From Gemmatimonadaceae bacterium (GTDB lineage Bacteria; Gemmatimonadota; Gemmatimonadetes; Gemmatimonadales; Gemmatimonadaceae): DNA of 64,000 bases. The stretch lies in the NCBI GenBank assembly GCA_036003045.1, contig DASYSS010000010.1:1-64000 (forward strand), given 5' to 3'. The translations under genes and the position numbers were made by a program. The notes under the pieces are model-generated. The model worked only from the letters and a program-made list of their open reading frames with translations. It did not search any database and had not been told where the DNA came from. Positions 1 through 8,287 of the stretch are shown here, one piece after another; the first letter of the stretch is position 1, and the number at the start of each line of letters is the position of its first letter.

Positions 1-810
1 CGAGGCATGACGGCCTCCGCCCGCATCGCCACGTCGACCTTTTGGGAGTACGTGGCGTTCGTGCTCAACTCGTTCGTGTTTCTGTCGATCGGGTTGATGG
101 TCAAACCGCCGACGCTGGTCGAGAACTGGAGAGTGATCATCGTCGCGTTCGTGATCGTGACCGTCTCGCGCGCGGTCATGACGTGGGGCGTCGCGGCCCT
201 CCTGCCGAACAAACTCAGGCTGCCGCGTCGATGGACCACGATCCTCTCTTGGGGCGGCCTGCGCGGCGCGCTGTCGATGGTCCTCGCCATCAGCATTCCC
301 GAAACGTTCCCACAACGCGACCTGTTGATCACGATGACGTTCGACGTCGTGATCCTCTCGATTCTCATTCAGGGGATCAGCATCGGGCCCACGCTGCGAT
401 GGCTCGGTTTGCGCAGCCAGACAGGGGACCATGCGGGCTACCTGGGCACGCAACTCGCGCTACTCAGTGCGCACTCGTCGCTCGACGACGTGGAGCGGAC
501 CGGCGCGATGGTCGCCACCAACGAAACGATGCGCCGCGCGCTCGCCGACGAATACGACGAGCGCCTCGACCGGGCCGAGCGCGCTCTGATCTGGCTCGGC
601 ACGCAGCTCGGCGGAGGCGAAGCGGCGACTCGCGCCGCGCGACGCCTGATCGGCACCACGGAGCGCGAGCGCGTCAACGAGGCGTTCGAGGCCGGCGCGA
701 TCGACGAGGTGCAGAGGGATCGCTGGCTGGCCGAGTTGAAGTCGCGGTGGTGGGGCGGGGGCGCGGGGAGCGGGGGGGGAACGGACGGTGACCGCGACGG
801 CGAGCGCTGA
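1..810 (+). CDS. Na+/H+ antiporter, CPA1 family, C-terminal part (cut by window edge)
   Basis: The reading frame is open from base 1, so the start lies outside the window; the ATG at 7 is internal. The visible part holds the last four or so membrane segments of a CPA1-type cation/proton antiporter, including the well conserved SWGGLRGALS segment, followed by a cytoplasmic tail of about 120 residues rich in Arg, Glu and Ala. It ends in a Gly-rich stretch. The inferred role is sodium or potassium efflux in exchange for protons at the inner membrane. It converges on kup, five bases away, so two monovalent-cation transporters meet tail to tail. Ion specificity cannot be read from this fragment. 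Confidence 0.85.
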   Translation, partial: RGMTASARIATSTFWEYVAFVLNSFVFLSIGLMVKPPTLVENWRVIIVAFVIVTVSRAVMTWGVAALLPNKLRLPRRWTTILSWGGLRGALSMVLAISIPETFPQRDLLITMTFDVVILSILIQGISIGPTLRWLGLRSQTGDHAGYLGTQLALLSAHSSLDDVERTGAMVATNETMRRALADEYDERLDRAERALIWLGTQLGGGEAATRAARRLIGTTERERVNEAFEAGAIDEVQRDRWLAELKSRWWGGGAGSGGGTDGDRDGER

Positions 811-815
811 GCCTT

Positions 816-2768
816 TCACAACTCGATTCGCGTACCCAACTCCACTACTCGATTGGAAGGAAGACCGAAGTAAAGCGTCGCGCTACGCTCGTTGCGCTTC
901 AGCCAACGAAAGAACATCACGCGCCAGCGCGCCATCAGTCCTGCTTCCGTTTGCGACGGCGGAATGACGGTGACCTTTCCGAGATAGTAGGTCGTCCGCG
1001 GGGGATCGTCCGGAATGAACGGCGCACCGTTGTCCGCCGACATTGACGCGGCGCGCCGAATGATACTCGGCACGTCCGGCTCTTCCATGAAGCCATAGTG
1101 CGCGTAAACCGTGTTGAACCCGAGCGACAGCTCCGATAGCTGAAGCCGGTCGACGCTGCGCACTCGCGGTACGTCTTCGGTGGACACCTTCAACAAGACG
1201 ACGGTTTCGTGCAGGACCTGATTGTGCTGTAAGTGGTGCAACAGCACGAGAGGCACGACGTCGATGTCGGTCGCGAGAAATACGGCGACGCCGGGTACCC
1301 GGACCGGTGGGTCGCGGGACAAGCTCGTGAGAAAATCGTGGACCGGCATGCCCGTGTCATGGGTCGCGTTCATCAAGATCCGGCGGCCGACGTACCACGT
1401 CCACATCGTCGCGAACACGATGGCGCCAATGACGACCGGCAGCCAACCACCATCGAGGAACTTGAATGCGTTCGCCACGACGAACGCGAGATCGGCGATC
1501 AGAAATCCGCCGGCCACCGCCGCCACGCGCCAGCGCGGCCAGTGGAATCTCGAGCGGGCCACGATCCCGAACAGCACCGTGGTGATCGCCATCGTCGTCG
1601 AAACCGCGAGTCCGAACGCGGCCGCAAGCCGGTCGGATGATCGGAAGGCGAGAACGACCGCCACCGTCGCGCCGAGGAGCGCCCAATTCAGGCTCGGCAA
1701 GTAGATCTGACCAATGACCGATCCGGACGTGTGCACGACGTTCACGCGCGGCGCGAAGCCGAGCTGGGCCGCCTGGCGCGTGAGTGAAAACACCGCGGCG
1801 ATCAGCGCCTGCGAGGCGATGATCGTCGAAGCGGTTGCGAGCACGACCATCGGGTAGAGTGCCCAGTCCGGGACCATCGAGTAAAAAGGACGAGACGCCG
1901 CTTCCGGATGCTGAAGCAGGTTCGCCGCCTGGCCCAGATAGCTCAACGTCAGCGCCGGGAGCGCGAGCGCGTACCACGCGAACCGAATCGGCCGCGGGCC
2001 GAAGTGTCCCATGTCGGCGTACAACGCCTCTCCGCCGGTGAGACAGAGCACGACCGCGCCGAGGGCGAGAAAACCGTTCGGTCCCGCGTGCGAGAAGAAT
2101 CGCACCGCGTACCACGGATTGATCGCCGCGAGGGCGGCGGGGTTCTGCGCGAGCGAGTTGACGCCGAGGACAGCGATGACGACGAACCACGTGCCGAGGA
2201 TCGGACCGAAGATCCTTCCCACCCGGCCCGATCCGCGCCGCTGCAGCGAGAAGAGCCCGATGAGAATGACGATCGTGAGCGGGACCACGAACGGCCGGAG
2301 AGCCGGCGCCGCGATCTGAAGTCCTTCTACCGCGCTGAGCACCGAGACCGCGGGCGTGAGGATACCGTCGCCGTAAAGCATCGCAGTACCGAACAACCCG
2401 AGCGCGATCACCATCGTCGCGCGGTGAACGTGCTTTCGGTCGCCGAGGAACAGAGCGAGCAGCGCGAGAATGCCGCCCTCGCCTCGATTCCCGGCACGCA
2501 TGAGCACGGCGACGTACTTGAGGCTCACCATCAACACGAGCGCCCACAAGAACAGCGACGCTACGCCGAGAACGTTCTCGGGAGTGGGCGCGACGCCGCG
2601 CGTGCCGTGAAACGCCTCCTGCATCGCGTAAAGCGGACTCGTGCCGAGGTCACCAAAGACGACGCCGAGTGCCGTGAGTGAGGCAATAGCGAGCGCGGGC
2701 GTGGCCACCGGACGCTCGCGCATCCGCGTGTCAGAGAGCAAGCTCGGCCCGGCTACCGAGTGCGCCAC
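816..2768 (-). CDS. kup: Kup-type potassium uptake permease
   Basis: 650 residues, the usual length of the HAK/KUP/KT family. After about 25 polar residues the first helix carries the family signature GVVFGDLGTSPLYA, and about twelve hydrophobic segments follow up to residue 440. The hydrophilic C-terminal domain of about 200 residues, with motifs such as TTYYLGK, is also typical. It imports K+ by proton symport at the inner membrane. The ATG giving MAHSVAG is used; a second Met 15 residues in is an alternative. No c-di-AMP riboswitch or kdp-like regulator is visible upstream. Immediately upstream lies a decayed porin gene. Confidence 0.95.
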   Translation of the reverse strand: MAHSVAGPSLLSDTRMRERPVATPALAIASLTALGVVFGDLGTSPLYAMQEAFHGTRGVAPTPENVLGVASLFLWALVLMVSLKYVAVLMRAGNRGEGGILALLALFLGDRKHVHRATMVIALGLFGTAMLYGDGILTPAVSVLSAVEGLQIAAPALRPFVVPLTIVILIGLFSLQRRGSGRVGRIFGPILGTWFVVIAVLGVNSLAQNPAALAAINPWYAVRFFSHAGPNGFLALGAVVLCLTGGEALYADMGHFGPRPIRFAWYALALPALTLSYLGQAANLLQHPEAASRPFYSMVPDWALYPMVVLATASTIIASQALIAAVFSLTRQAAQLGFAPRVNVVHTSGSVIGQIYLPSLNWALLGATVAVVLAFRSSDRLAAAFGLAVSTTMAITTVLFGIVARSRFHWPRWRVAAVAGGFLIADLAFVVANAFKFLDGGWLPVVIGAIVFATMWTWYVGRRILMNATHDTGMPVHDFLTSLSRDPPVRVPGVAVFLATDIDVVPLVLLHHLQHNQVLHETVVLLKVSTEDVPRVRSVDRLQLSELSLGFNTVYAHYGFMEEPDVPSIIRRAASMSADNGAPFIPDDPPRTTYYLGKVTVIPPSQTEAGLMARWRVMFFRWLKRNERSATLYFGLPSNRVVELGTRIEL

Positions 2769-2801
2769 TGCCGCCTCGTGGAAAACGTTGGGAACCTGCC
2801 G

Positions 2802-3072
2802 CTACATCTTCACCAACAGTGCCAGGTTGAGGCGTGTCTCGGTCCTACGCAGGTCGGGAAAGAAGCCGGGCACGAACGACCCCGGCTGTCCCTGATTGCC
2901 GCCGACGGGAGTCACACCGCCGGGTCCGGCGAAGTACGGCACGTTCGACTCGCGGTGATCGATCTCGAGCCGGAATGTGGTGAACTGATCCGGCATGCAG
3001 TCGAACGTGACCTCCGATGCGTCGTAACCCCGCGACGAGCGTGAGCATCGCGAGGGTGGAGGGAGATTTCAT
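2802..3072 (-). pseudogene. Remnant of an outer-membrane beta-barrel porin (OmpL-like)
   Basis: Two pieces of one gene appear in different frames. An ATG at 3072 begins a signal-peptide-like segment (MKSPSTLAMLTLVAGL). The other frame, closed by TAG at 2802, encodes SEVTFDCMPDQFTTFRLE followed by HRESNVPYFAGPGGVTP and ends in LALLVKM. The second piece is what I recognise as the C-terminal strands of OmpL/BBP2-type porins, including a terminal strand with hydrophobic residues at alternating positions. The 300-450 residues expected between them are missing, so the gene has an internal deletion plus frame change. It lies directly upstream of kup. The family call rests on the C-terminal motif only. 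Confidence 0.6.
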
Positions 3073-3204
3073 TTTCTTGACGCTATCGGGCGCGTCGCAC
3101 GGAGCGCACAAAAGGGGACGCGCGCGGCCATAAAGAAAACGCAAAGCGCGGGCTGCGTTTACGTAGTCTTCACGGCGACGGGGTATGGCTTTGTGCGGTG
3201 TTTA

Positions 3205-3224
3205 CGAACGAATTCGTACGTTCG
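3205..3224. promoter_or_regulatory. 20-bp inverted repeat upstream of the hypothetical gene at 3247
   Basis: CGAACG and CGTTCG arms enclose AATTCGTA, and a perfect 10-bp palindrome ACGAATTCGT sits at 3208-3217. It ends 22 bases before the ATG at 3247, where an operator or a promoter element could lie. The arms resemble the CGAAC/GTTCG halves of a LexA box, but the spacing is 10 rather than 4, so it does not qualify as one. Confidence 0.35.
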
Positions 3225-3246
3225 AGACGTCCCTACTCATCGCAGC

Positions 3247-3735
3247 ATGATCGCGTTTCCTGACTCCGCGTCGTCATTGCCCGGCTCGCTCACCGACTCT
3301 CGATCGTCGGACGCGGGCCTCGAGGCTGTGCGTTCGTTCGCGGAACGATTGGCCGAGCTGTCCCCCTCGGACTGGGTCGAAGTCGGCAACTCGCTTCTGC
3401 GGGATGCGTCTGCGCATGCAACGCGCGCTACGGCGTCGGCGCTGCTCGTCTCGACGATCAATGGGCGCGGGCTGGACGTCGCCGCGTGGTACGCGTGCGA
3501 CGCGATCGAGACCTCGGCGTTCTATGTGAGCAGGCCGAGTTGCTCGACGCCGAGCGATCGCCGGGCCTTCGCCGCCGCGCACGCGGCGGCCGAGGACGCG
3601 GCCCTCGCGCTCCTCGCTCGTGAATTCCTACCGGCGAGCGATTACGAGGCGCTGTGCGACCCGTTCATAACACAAGCGCCGCGCAACCGAGCCGATATAC
3701 GGCTCGACTGCGCGGCGCCTGTTCGCTCCCGCTAG
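3247..3735 (+). CDS. Hypothetical protein, 162 residues
   Basis: The frame is open further upstream (3193), but the ATG at 3247 is preferred because the first residues before it (MRCLRTNSYVRDV) look non-coding and the 20-bp palindrome at 3205 would then lie upstream. The protein is soluble and alanine-rich, with a helical middle segment (SPSDWVEVGNSLLRDA) and a second conserved-looking segment (GLDVAAWYACDAIETSAF). No signal peptide or catalytic motif is seen and I do not recognise a domain. The last 20 codons run through two strong hairpins (3676-3741), so the C-terminus doubles as a terminator region. It converges with the cold-shock gene. A conserved lineage-specific protein is my best description. 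Confidence 0.5.
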   Translation: MIAFPDSASSLPGSLTDSRSSDAGLEAVRSFAERLAELSPSDWVEVGNSLLRDASAHATRATASALLVSTINGRGLDVAAWYACDAIETSAFYVSRPSCSTPSDRRAFAAAHAAAEDAALALLAREFLPASDYEALCDPFITQAPRNRADIRLDCAAPVRSR

Positions 3736-3741
3736 GGAGCG
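3676..3741. terminator. Two consecutive hairpins between convergent genes
   Basis: The first hairpin is a 19-bp stem with two mismatches (arms 3676-3694 and 3700-3718, loop ATATA). The second is CGCTCCC, GCTA, GGGAGCG at 3724-3741. Neither is followed by a T-run on either strand. Their place between the converging gene at 3247 and csp suggests bidirectional termination or mRNA 3'-end protection. The first lies inside the coding frame of the + strand gene. Confidence 0.5.
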
Positions 3742-3751
3742 GTCGGCCGGG

Positions 3752-3964
3752 TTAGCGACCCAGCTTTGTCACGTTCTCCGCGGCCGGGCCTTTCTGGCCC
3801 TGCACGACGTCGAACTCCACCCGCTCGCCTTCGGAAAGCGTCTTGAAGCCGCTGCCCTGAATGGCCGAGTGATGGACGAAGCAGTCCTTCTGGCCGCCCT
3901 CGGGGGTGATAAAGCCGAAGCCCTTGGCGTCGTTGAACCACTTCACGGTGCCGGTCGTACGCAT
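3752..3964 (-). CDS. cspA: Cold-shock protein, CspA family
   Basis: 70 residues, the usual single cold-shock domain. The RNP1 motif KGFGFITPE and the RNP2-like DCFVHHSAI are both intact, with the [10 protein letters not shown] aromatic patch that stacks on nucleic-acid bases. It binds single-stranded RNA or DNA and acts as an RNA chaperone in the cytoplasm. AAGGAG lies a few bases before the ATG, a strong ribosome binding site. The 130 bases from the upstream terminator (4095) to the ATG are free of genes and may be the long 5' leader common for csp mRNAs; an ORF in that leader on the same strand has no visible family and is not called. Confidence 0.95.
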   Translation of the reverse strand: MRTTGTVKWFNDAKGFGFITPEGGQKDCFVHHSAIQGSGFKTLSEGERVEFDVVQGQKGPAAENVTKLGR

Positions 3965-4094
3965 GTCCTACTCCTTGGTGTTGATTTGCTGTGTTGGGAG
4001 TGCGGACTTAGCCGTACCAGCCGACACAACGTGCTTCGTGATCAAGCCCTCACGACGGGCGTTTCCGCGGAATGCGGATCCTCGCGACTTGAAC

Positions 4095-4126
4095 GAAAAA
4101 AAGGCCTGCTTGCAATTCGGCAGGCC
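4095..4126 (-). terminator. Rho-independent terminator
   Basis: Read on the reverse strand: GGCCTGC, 10-nt loop, GCAGGCC, then eight T. Stem arms are 4120-4126 and 4103-4109, T-run 4095-4102. It ends transcripts coming from the DUF2214 relic, or could act as an attenuator if the csp promoter lies upstream of it. Confidence 0.85.
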
Positions 4127-4232
4127 CCAGAAAACGCTCGGAACATGTCCACGCGTCACAGCGCGTGTCTCGCTTGGCGAACGGAAGATAGCGACGAAAT
4201 CGACCACGCGCAAGGATTTTCAGTGCCTCGGC

Positions 4233-4594
4233 TCAGGGGATCGGGGCGGGACGATACCCGTATCCCCGCGCCATCGACACGGCGGCGACGACCATCGCCA
4301 AGAGCAAGGCGGCCTGGATGTAGCTGATGATGCTGATGCGCCGGGCGACCGTTTCGTCGACTCGTCGCGGGTGTAGTAGCTCGTCGCCTTTTCGGTACCG
4401 GCGAACAGACGCCAAAGTCCCGTGACGAGCCAGAGCAACGCCGCGATGCCCCACCAGGAATCCGCGGCGAAAGCGCGGCGCATGCCGCTCATCTCGAGCG
4501 GGCGTTGCGCCAACTCTCGCGCGCGTCCCCAGATGCCACCGAGTCCGATGCCGAGGGCGAGGAGATGCAGCGCGGCGAGTGTCAGACGGAGCAT
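4233..4594 (-). pseudogene. Broken DUF2214-family membrane protein gene
   Basis: The N-terminal frame (ATG at 4594) reads LTLAALHLLALGIGLGGIW, then FAADSWWGIAALLWLVTGLWR and EKATSYYT. This matches the first two helices of DUF2214 proteins as I know them. The C-terminal frame (stop at 4233) reads RRISIISYIQAALLLAMV and SMARGYG, the family's last helix. The middle helices are absent and the two parts are out of frame, with the junction around 4355-4385. The octamer CTCGTCGC occurs twice there (4361-4368, 4380-4387). About 45-50 codons appear to be deleted. The ATG frame alone would run to 4220 as a nonsense tail. Function of the intact family is unknown. Confidence 0.65.
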
Positions 4595-4630
4595 GGCAGG
4601 CCACAGGAGGGCGGCGTATCTTCAACCTAC

Positions 4631-4703
<73 letters not shown>

Positions 4704-4770
4704 CTTTCACTCACCACATAGCGGTTCAATCGACGGTCTGGCGATCTCGGCAGGCCGTTTTGCGCGTCGC

Positions 4771-4807
4771 CAACGGTCCCCACAACGGTCCCCAGCTTGG
4801 GGACCGT
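4771..4807. repeat. CAACGGTCCCCA direct repeat and 10-bp hairpin next to tRNA-Gly
   Basis: CAACGGTCCCCA occurs twice in tandem (4771-4782, 4783-4794). The second copy pairs with TGGGGACCGT (4798-4807) to give a perfect 10-bp stem with a 3-nt loop. The same unit in reverse orientation occurs twice at 8244-8263, on the far side of the PadR-ADOP unit. The remaining sequence between the tRNA and the PadR promoter (4704-5005) shows no convincing gene. Confidence 0.6.
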
Positions 4808-5005
4808 GGTGACAGGCCGACCACGGCCCGCGACTCCAAGTGTGTTCGAATACACCACTTAGAGATTAATCAAACGTGGGATGCGACGTACGCGCCGCTG
4901 GCAACGACCAACTGCGCCGGCGGGACGTCGGGGGCCGCGGCGGGTCAGGCGTACCTCGCTCCGATTCGCTCGAGCGCCAGATGAACACGGCGACTGCAAT
5001 GTCGC

Positions 5006-5047
5006 TTGACAATTATGGCGCATGATAACATAGTCTATCTATGTTAT
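5006..5047 (+). promoter_or_regulatory. Promoter and PadR operator overlapping the padR start codon
   Basis: TTGACA at 5006-5011 is followed, 17 bases on, by CATAGT at 5029-5034 as the likely -10. A perfect inverted repeat ATAACATAG, TCTAT, CTATGTTAT spans 5025-5047, covering the -10 and the first two bases of the ATG at 5046. A repressor bound here would block both RNA polymerase and ribosome access. The leader would be only a few bases long. The autoregulatory role is inferred from position. Confidence 0.7.
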
Positions 5048-5381
5048 GACCCGCGCTCGCCATGAAATCCCTCCGGGAACGCTCGACATGCTGATTCTCA
5101 GCACGCTCGCACGCAGCGATGCCCTCCACGGATTCGAGATCGCTGAGGCCATTCAGCTGGCCTCTTCGGACGTGCTGCATGTCGAAGAAGGTTCGCTGTA
5201 TCCGGCGCTTCAGCGAATGCTCATCAAAGGTTGGATTAGCGGGACGTGGGGCCGCACGGCGGAAAATCGTCGCGCGCGCTACTACCGGCTCACGCCCGCC
5301 GGGCAGCGGCAGTTCAATCGCGAGGTCGCGGACTATACGACTGTCTCCGCGGCCATCGTCCGCATCCTCCGCCCCGCTTGA
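5046..5381 (+). CDS. PadR-family transcriptional repressor
   Basis: 111 residues, the length of small PadR-s2 type regulators. The winged helix carries the signature segments GTLDMLILSTLA, GSLYPALQRM and RRARYYRLTPAGQ. It probably represses itself and the permease gene that starts three bases after its stop codon. The ATG at 5046 is embedded in the operator palindrome, which supports near-leaderless expression. The effector is unknown. Two homologues sit in the window in the same arrangement (28550 and 59793). Confidence 0.93.
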   Translation: MTRARHEIPPGTLDMLILSTLARSDALHGFEIAEAIQLASSDVLHVEEGSLYPALQRMLIKGWISGTWGRTAENRRARYYRLTPAGQRQFNREVADYTTVSAAIVRILRPA

Positions 5382-5384
5382 CCG

Positions 5385-8075
5385 ATGCCATTCCCTGGTG
5401 ACTTCTGGCGGCGACTCGTGTTTCTCGTGCGCCGCGACAGAATGGCGGCAGACCTCGAAGACGAGATGCGGTTGCACGTCGCGCTCCGCGCCGAGTCGCT
5501 CCAACGCGCCGGCGTGCCCGAAGGCGAAGCGCGAGTGGCGGCGCGCCGCAGGTTCGGCAACCGGACCACCATCCAGCAAGAGAGTCACGATATGTGGGGA
5601 ATGATCGGCATAGAGCAGCTCGCGCAGGACGTTCGGTTCGCGATGAGGGGGCTTACGCGGCGGCCGGCGTTCACGGCCGTCGCCGTACTCTCACTTGCCA
5701 TCGGTATCGGCGCGACAACGGCCCTCTTCAGCGCTACGAACGCGCTCCTGTTTCGCCCGTTGCCGTACGCGACGCCCGACGAGTTGATGAAAGTCACATT
5801 GGTGAAACCGCCGCGAGGCGACCGGCCCGCTGACGACCAGTCGGTCTGGTCGTATCCCAAGTTCCTCACATTCCGGGCCGCACAGCGGGTGTTCTCCGAG
5901 CTCGCGCTCTACGGGCCGGACCGGTTCCGGGTGACGAGCGGAGAGGTGGAGAGCATCGGCGCGGAGTCCGTCAGCGCCACGTACCTTCGCACGTTGGGGA
6001 TTGCGCCCGCGTTGGGCAATGACTTCGATCGCGAGCTCGACACGCAGTTTGGCGTGCCTGGAGTGACGGTTCTTTCATATGACTATTGGGTGCGTCGCTT
6101 CAACCGAGACGCCCTGGTCATTGGGAAGACGATCGACCTGAACCGAGATCCGTTCGTGATCATCGGCGTCACACCACCCGGTTTCCGCGGCCTGACGGGG
6201 CAAGCCGACATCTTCGTTCCCATCACGGTCCAGCCGGCCACGAGACTCACCGCGCAATCGCACAGCTTCTGGCTTGTCGCGCGCCGAGCAGCGGGCGTCG
6301 TAACGCCGCTAGCCACCGCGGAGGTCAAGCGGCTTGGCGTCGTCGTGAACGACGCGCATCCCAACGATTGGGACAAGGTGAAGTGGGGCGCGGCCTCGGA
6401 GCCGCTCGACAACGCGCGTGTTGCTCCGCTCGTCAAACGTTCCGTGCTGGTTCTCTTCGCCGCCGTCGCGCTCGTGTTGTTGATCACCTGCGCCAATGTC
6501 GCCAACCTGCTCCTGGGCCGTGCTCGAGCAAGGCAGCGCGAAATGGCGATCCGCTTCGCGATTGGCGCGAATCGCACGCGAGTTGCGCGCCTTCTGCTCA
6601 CGGAGGGATTGCTCCTCGCACTCCTTGGCGGCGCGGGCGGCGTGCTGGTTGCGTGGTTCGGCGTGCGCGCACTCGCCTCCGTGAACCCCGCGACGACTCT
6701 CCGTGTTGGCCAGTCCGGCGCCGTAGGTGCGATCGCAATGTCCTCAATCTCGTTGGATTGGGTTGCGCTGGGTTTCGCCTTTGGCGTGGCGCTCGTCATT
6801 GGTGCCGCCTTCGGGCTTGCTCCTGCGATCGGCGTCACGCATTCGTCTCTCGCGGGTGCACTGAAGACTGGTAGCTCCGAGGCGAAACGCGGCGCCGGTC
6901 GCACGCTTGCCGGCCGGCGCGTATTGGTGATCGCTGAAGTCGCGCTCGCCCTCGTCCTTCTCGCCGGTTCGGGCCTGATGATCCGAAGCCTCGGCAAGTT
7001 GCTGGCGGTGGACACGGGATTCGACGGGCGCGACGTGCTCACCGTTCGCCTCAGCGTCGCCGGCGATACGGTCAAACGCGAATCGGTGCCTCCGCTCTTC
7101 ACGGACGTTCTCGAGCGCATCGCGGCCCTGCCAGGAGTTGCCGACGCGTCGCTCAACAACTGCCCGCCGCTCGGCGGAGCGTGCAACTCGACCAACATCC
7201 GCTTCCTCAACCGCAGCGAGGTCGATGTCGCAAACAGCCGGAGCGTGAGCGTAGACTGGGCATCGCCCACATGGTTCGCGACGATGCACATTCCGCTCAA
7301 GCGCGGCCGCATCTTCAGTGCGGCGGACCGCGCAGGCACGCAGCAGGTGGTAGTCGTGAACGAAGCGGCCGTTCGAAAATTCTGGCCGAACGAGGATCCG
7401 GTCGGGAAGCACATCGAGCTTGGGATGGGCGGCCTGAAGGACGCGGAGGTGATCGGTATCGTCGGCGACGTGCGGCGACGTGCTGACTCGGCGGCCACCG
7501 CAGGTGTCTACGCATCAGTCTACCAGTCGCCGTTCACCGACATGACGGTCTTTGTCCGCGCGACAGTTGATCCGGCGTCGCTCGGTGGGGCTGTGCGTCG
7601 CGCGATCCATGCTGTCGCGCCGTCGTCGGTCGTGTCAGATATGCGGCCGATGCGCGACCGCGCGGCTGACGCGACGGCGCGGGCGCGGTTCAGTGCCGTG
7701 CTCTTGACCCTGTTCGCGTTCGCGGCGCTGCTGCTCGCTGCCATCGGCGTCTACGGCGTCATGTCGTTGGCCGTCGCGACGCGCACCCGTGAGATTGGAA
7801 TCCGCATTGCGCTTGGGGCGAGTGGCGCGCACGTGCAACGACTCATCGTCGGCGAAGGGGCGGCGCTCGTAGCAATTGGCGGTGCCGTCGGCATCGCGGG
7901 TGCCCTCGCGACGACACGCGTGCTACGGGCGTTGCTGTTCGATCTCTCGCCCTTCGATCCCGGCACGTATGCAGGAGTCGTCGCGGTAGTTGCGGGTGCT
8001 GCACTCGTCGCGATCTGGATTCCTGCGCGACGTGCTTCGCGCGTGGATCCGCTAGCCGCGACTCGCGCCGATTGA
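5385..8075 (+). CDS. ADOP-family duplicated FtsX/MacB-type permease
   Basis: 896 residues. An N-terminal prefix of about 70 residues (DLEDEMRLHVALRAESLQRAG, then ARRRFGN) precedes the first helix at about 85-105 (LSLAIGIGATTALFSATNALL). A MacB-like periplasmic core follows, then an FtsX-type helix bundle with LLLITCANVANLLL, then a second core and second FtsX bundle ending in PARRASRVDPLAATRAD. This is the duplicated orphan permease layout known from Acidobacteria. No ATPase gene is adjacent. The gene follows padR by 3 bases and must be cotranscribed. By analogy with MacB and LolCE it may couple cytoplasmic ATP hydrolysis to work in the periplasm, but the substrate is unknown. Confidence 0.92.
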   Translation: MPFPGDFWRRLVFLVRRDRMAADLEDEMRLHVALRAESLQRAGVPEGEARVAARRRFGNRTTIQQESHDMWGMIGIEQLAQDVRFAMRGLTRRPAFTAVAVLSLAIGIGATTALFSATNALLFRPLPYATPDELMKVTLVKPPRGDRPADDQSVWSYPKFLTFRAAQRVFSELALYGPDRFRVTSGEVESIGAESVSATYLRTLGIAPALGNDFDRELDTQFGVPGVTVLSYDYWVRRFNRDALVIGKTIDLNRDPFVIIGVTPPGFRGLTGQADIFVPITVQPATRLTAQSHSFWLVARRAAGVVTPLATAEVKRLGVVVNDAHPNDWDKVKWGAASEPLDNARVAPLVKRSVLVLFAAVALVLLITCANVANLLLGRARARQREMAIRFAIGANRTRVARLLLTEGLLLALLGGAGGVLVAWFGVRALASVNPATTLRVGQSGAVGAIAMSSISLDWVALGFAFGVALVIGAAFGLAPAIGVTHSSLAGALKTGSSEAKRGAGRTLAGRRVLVIAEVALALVLLAGSGLMIRSLGKLLAVDTGFDGRDVLTVRLSVAGDTVKRESVPPLFTDVLERIAALPGVADASLNNCPPLGGACNSTNIRFLNRSEVDVANSRSVSVDWASPTWFATMHIPLKRGRIFSAADRAGTQQVVVVNEAAVRKFWPNEDPVGKHIELGMGGLKDAEVIGIVGDVRRRADSAATAGVYASVYQSPFTDMTVFVRATVDPASLGGAVRRAIHAVAPSSVVSDMRPMRDRAADATARARFSAVLLTLFAFAALLLAAIGVYGVMSLAVATRTREIGIRIALGASGAHVQRLIVGEGAALVAIGGAVGIAGALATTRVLRALLFDLSPFDPGTYAGVVAVVAGAALVAIWIPARRASRVDPLAATRAD

Positions 8076-8243
8076 ACTGAACTATCTCCCGATGCTCCTC
8101 CTCGTTCGAGTCGACGATCGACTGTCTGTGCGACAAGCGTATCCGCGAATTCGGACCAAAGGCTCCGGTTTTGTGATGATCGAACCAGACCTCGATGATT
8201 CGCTGAGCGAAGCTCGACGTGCCGCGGCTGGGGGATCTCACAC

Positions 8244-8263
8244 GGGGACCGTTGGGGACCGTT
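8244..8263. repeat. Tandem GGGGACCGTT repeat, partner of the repeat at 4771
   Basis: Two perfect copies of GGGGACCGTT stand head to tail. On the opposite strand they match the CAACGGTCCCC units beside tRNA-Gly. Together they bracket a 3.4-kb segment holding the first padR-ADOP unit. The rest of 8076-8287 shows no gene. Confidence 0.6.
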
Positions 8264-8287
8264 GAGGCACGAATCTGCGCTAAGTCG

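Noticed and set aside
3205-3224. LexA-type box reading of CGAACG...CGTTCG
   Set aside because: Spacing between half-sites is 10 bases, not 4, and no SOS gene follows.
3968-4213. 81-codon reverse-strand frame just upstream of csp
   Set aside because: It spans an intrinsic terminator and has no family features; treated as leader sequence.
6083-7498. 471-codon open frame antisense to the first ADOP permease
   Set aside because: Ser/Arg/Pro-rich composition typical of shadow frames; the permease frame is clearly real.
8263-8287. Search for a duplicated tRNA-Gly 3' end as an integration scar
   Set aside because: No copy of the tRNA end was found near the second GGGGACCGTT cluster, so an attL/attR pair cannot be claimed.
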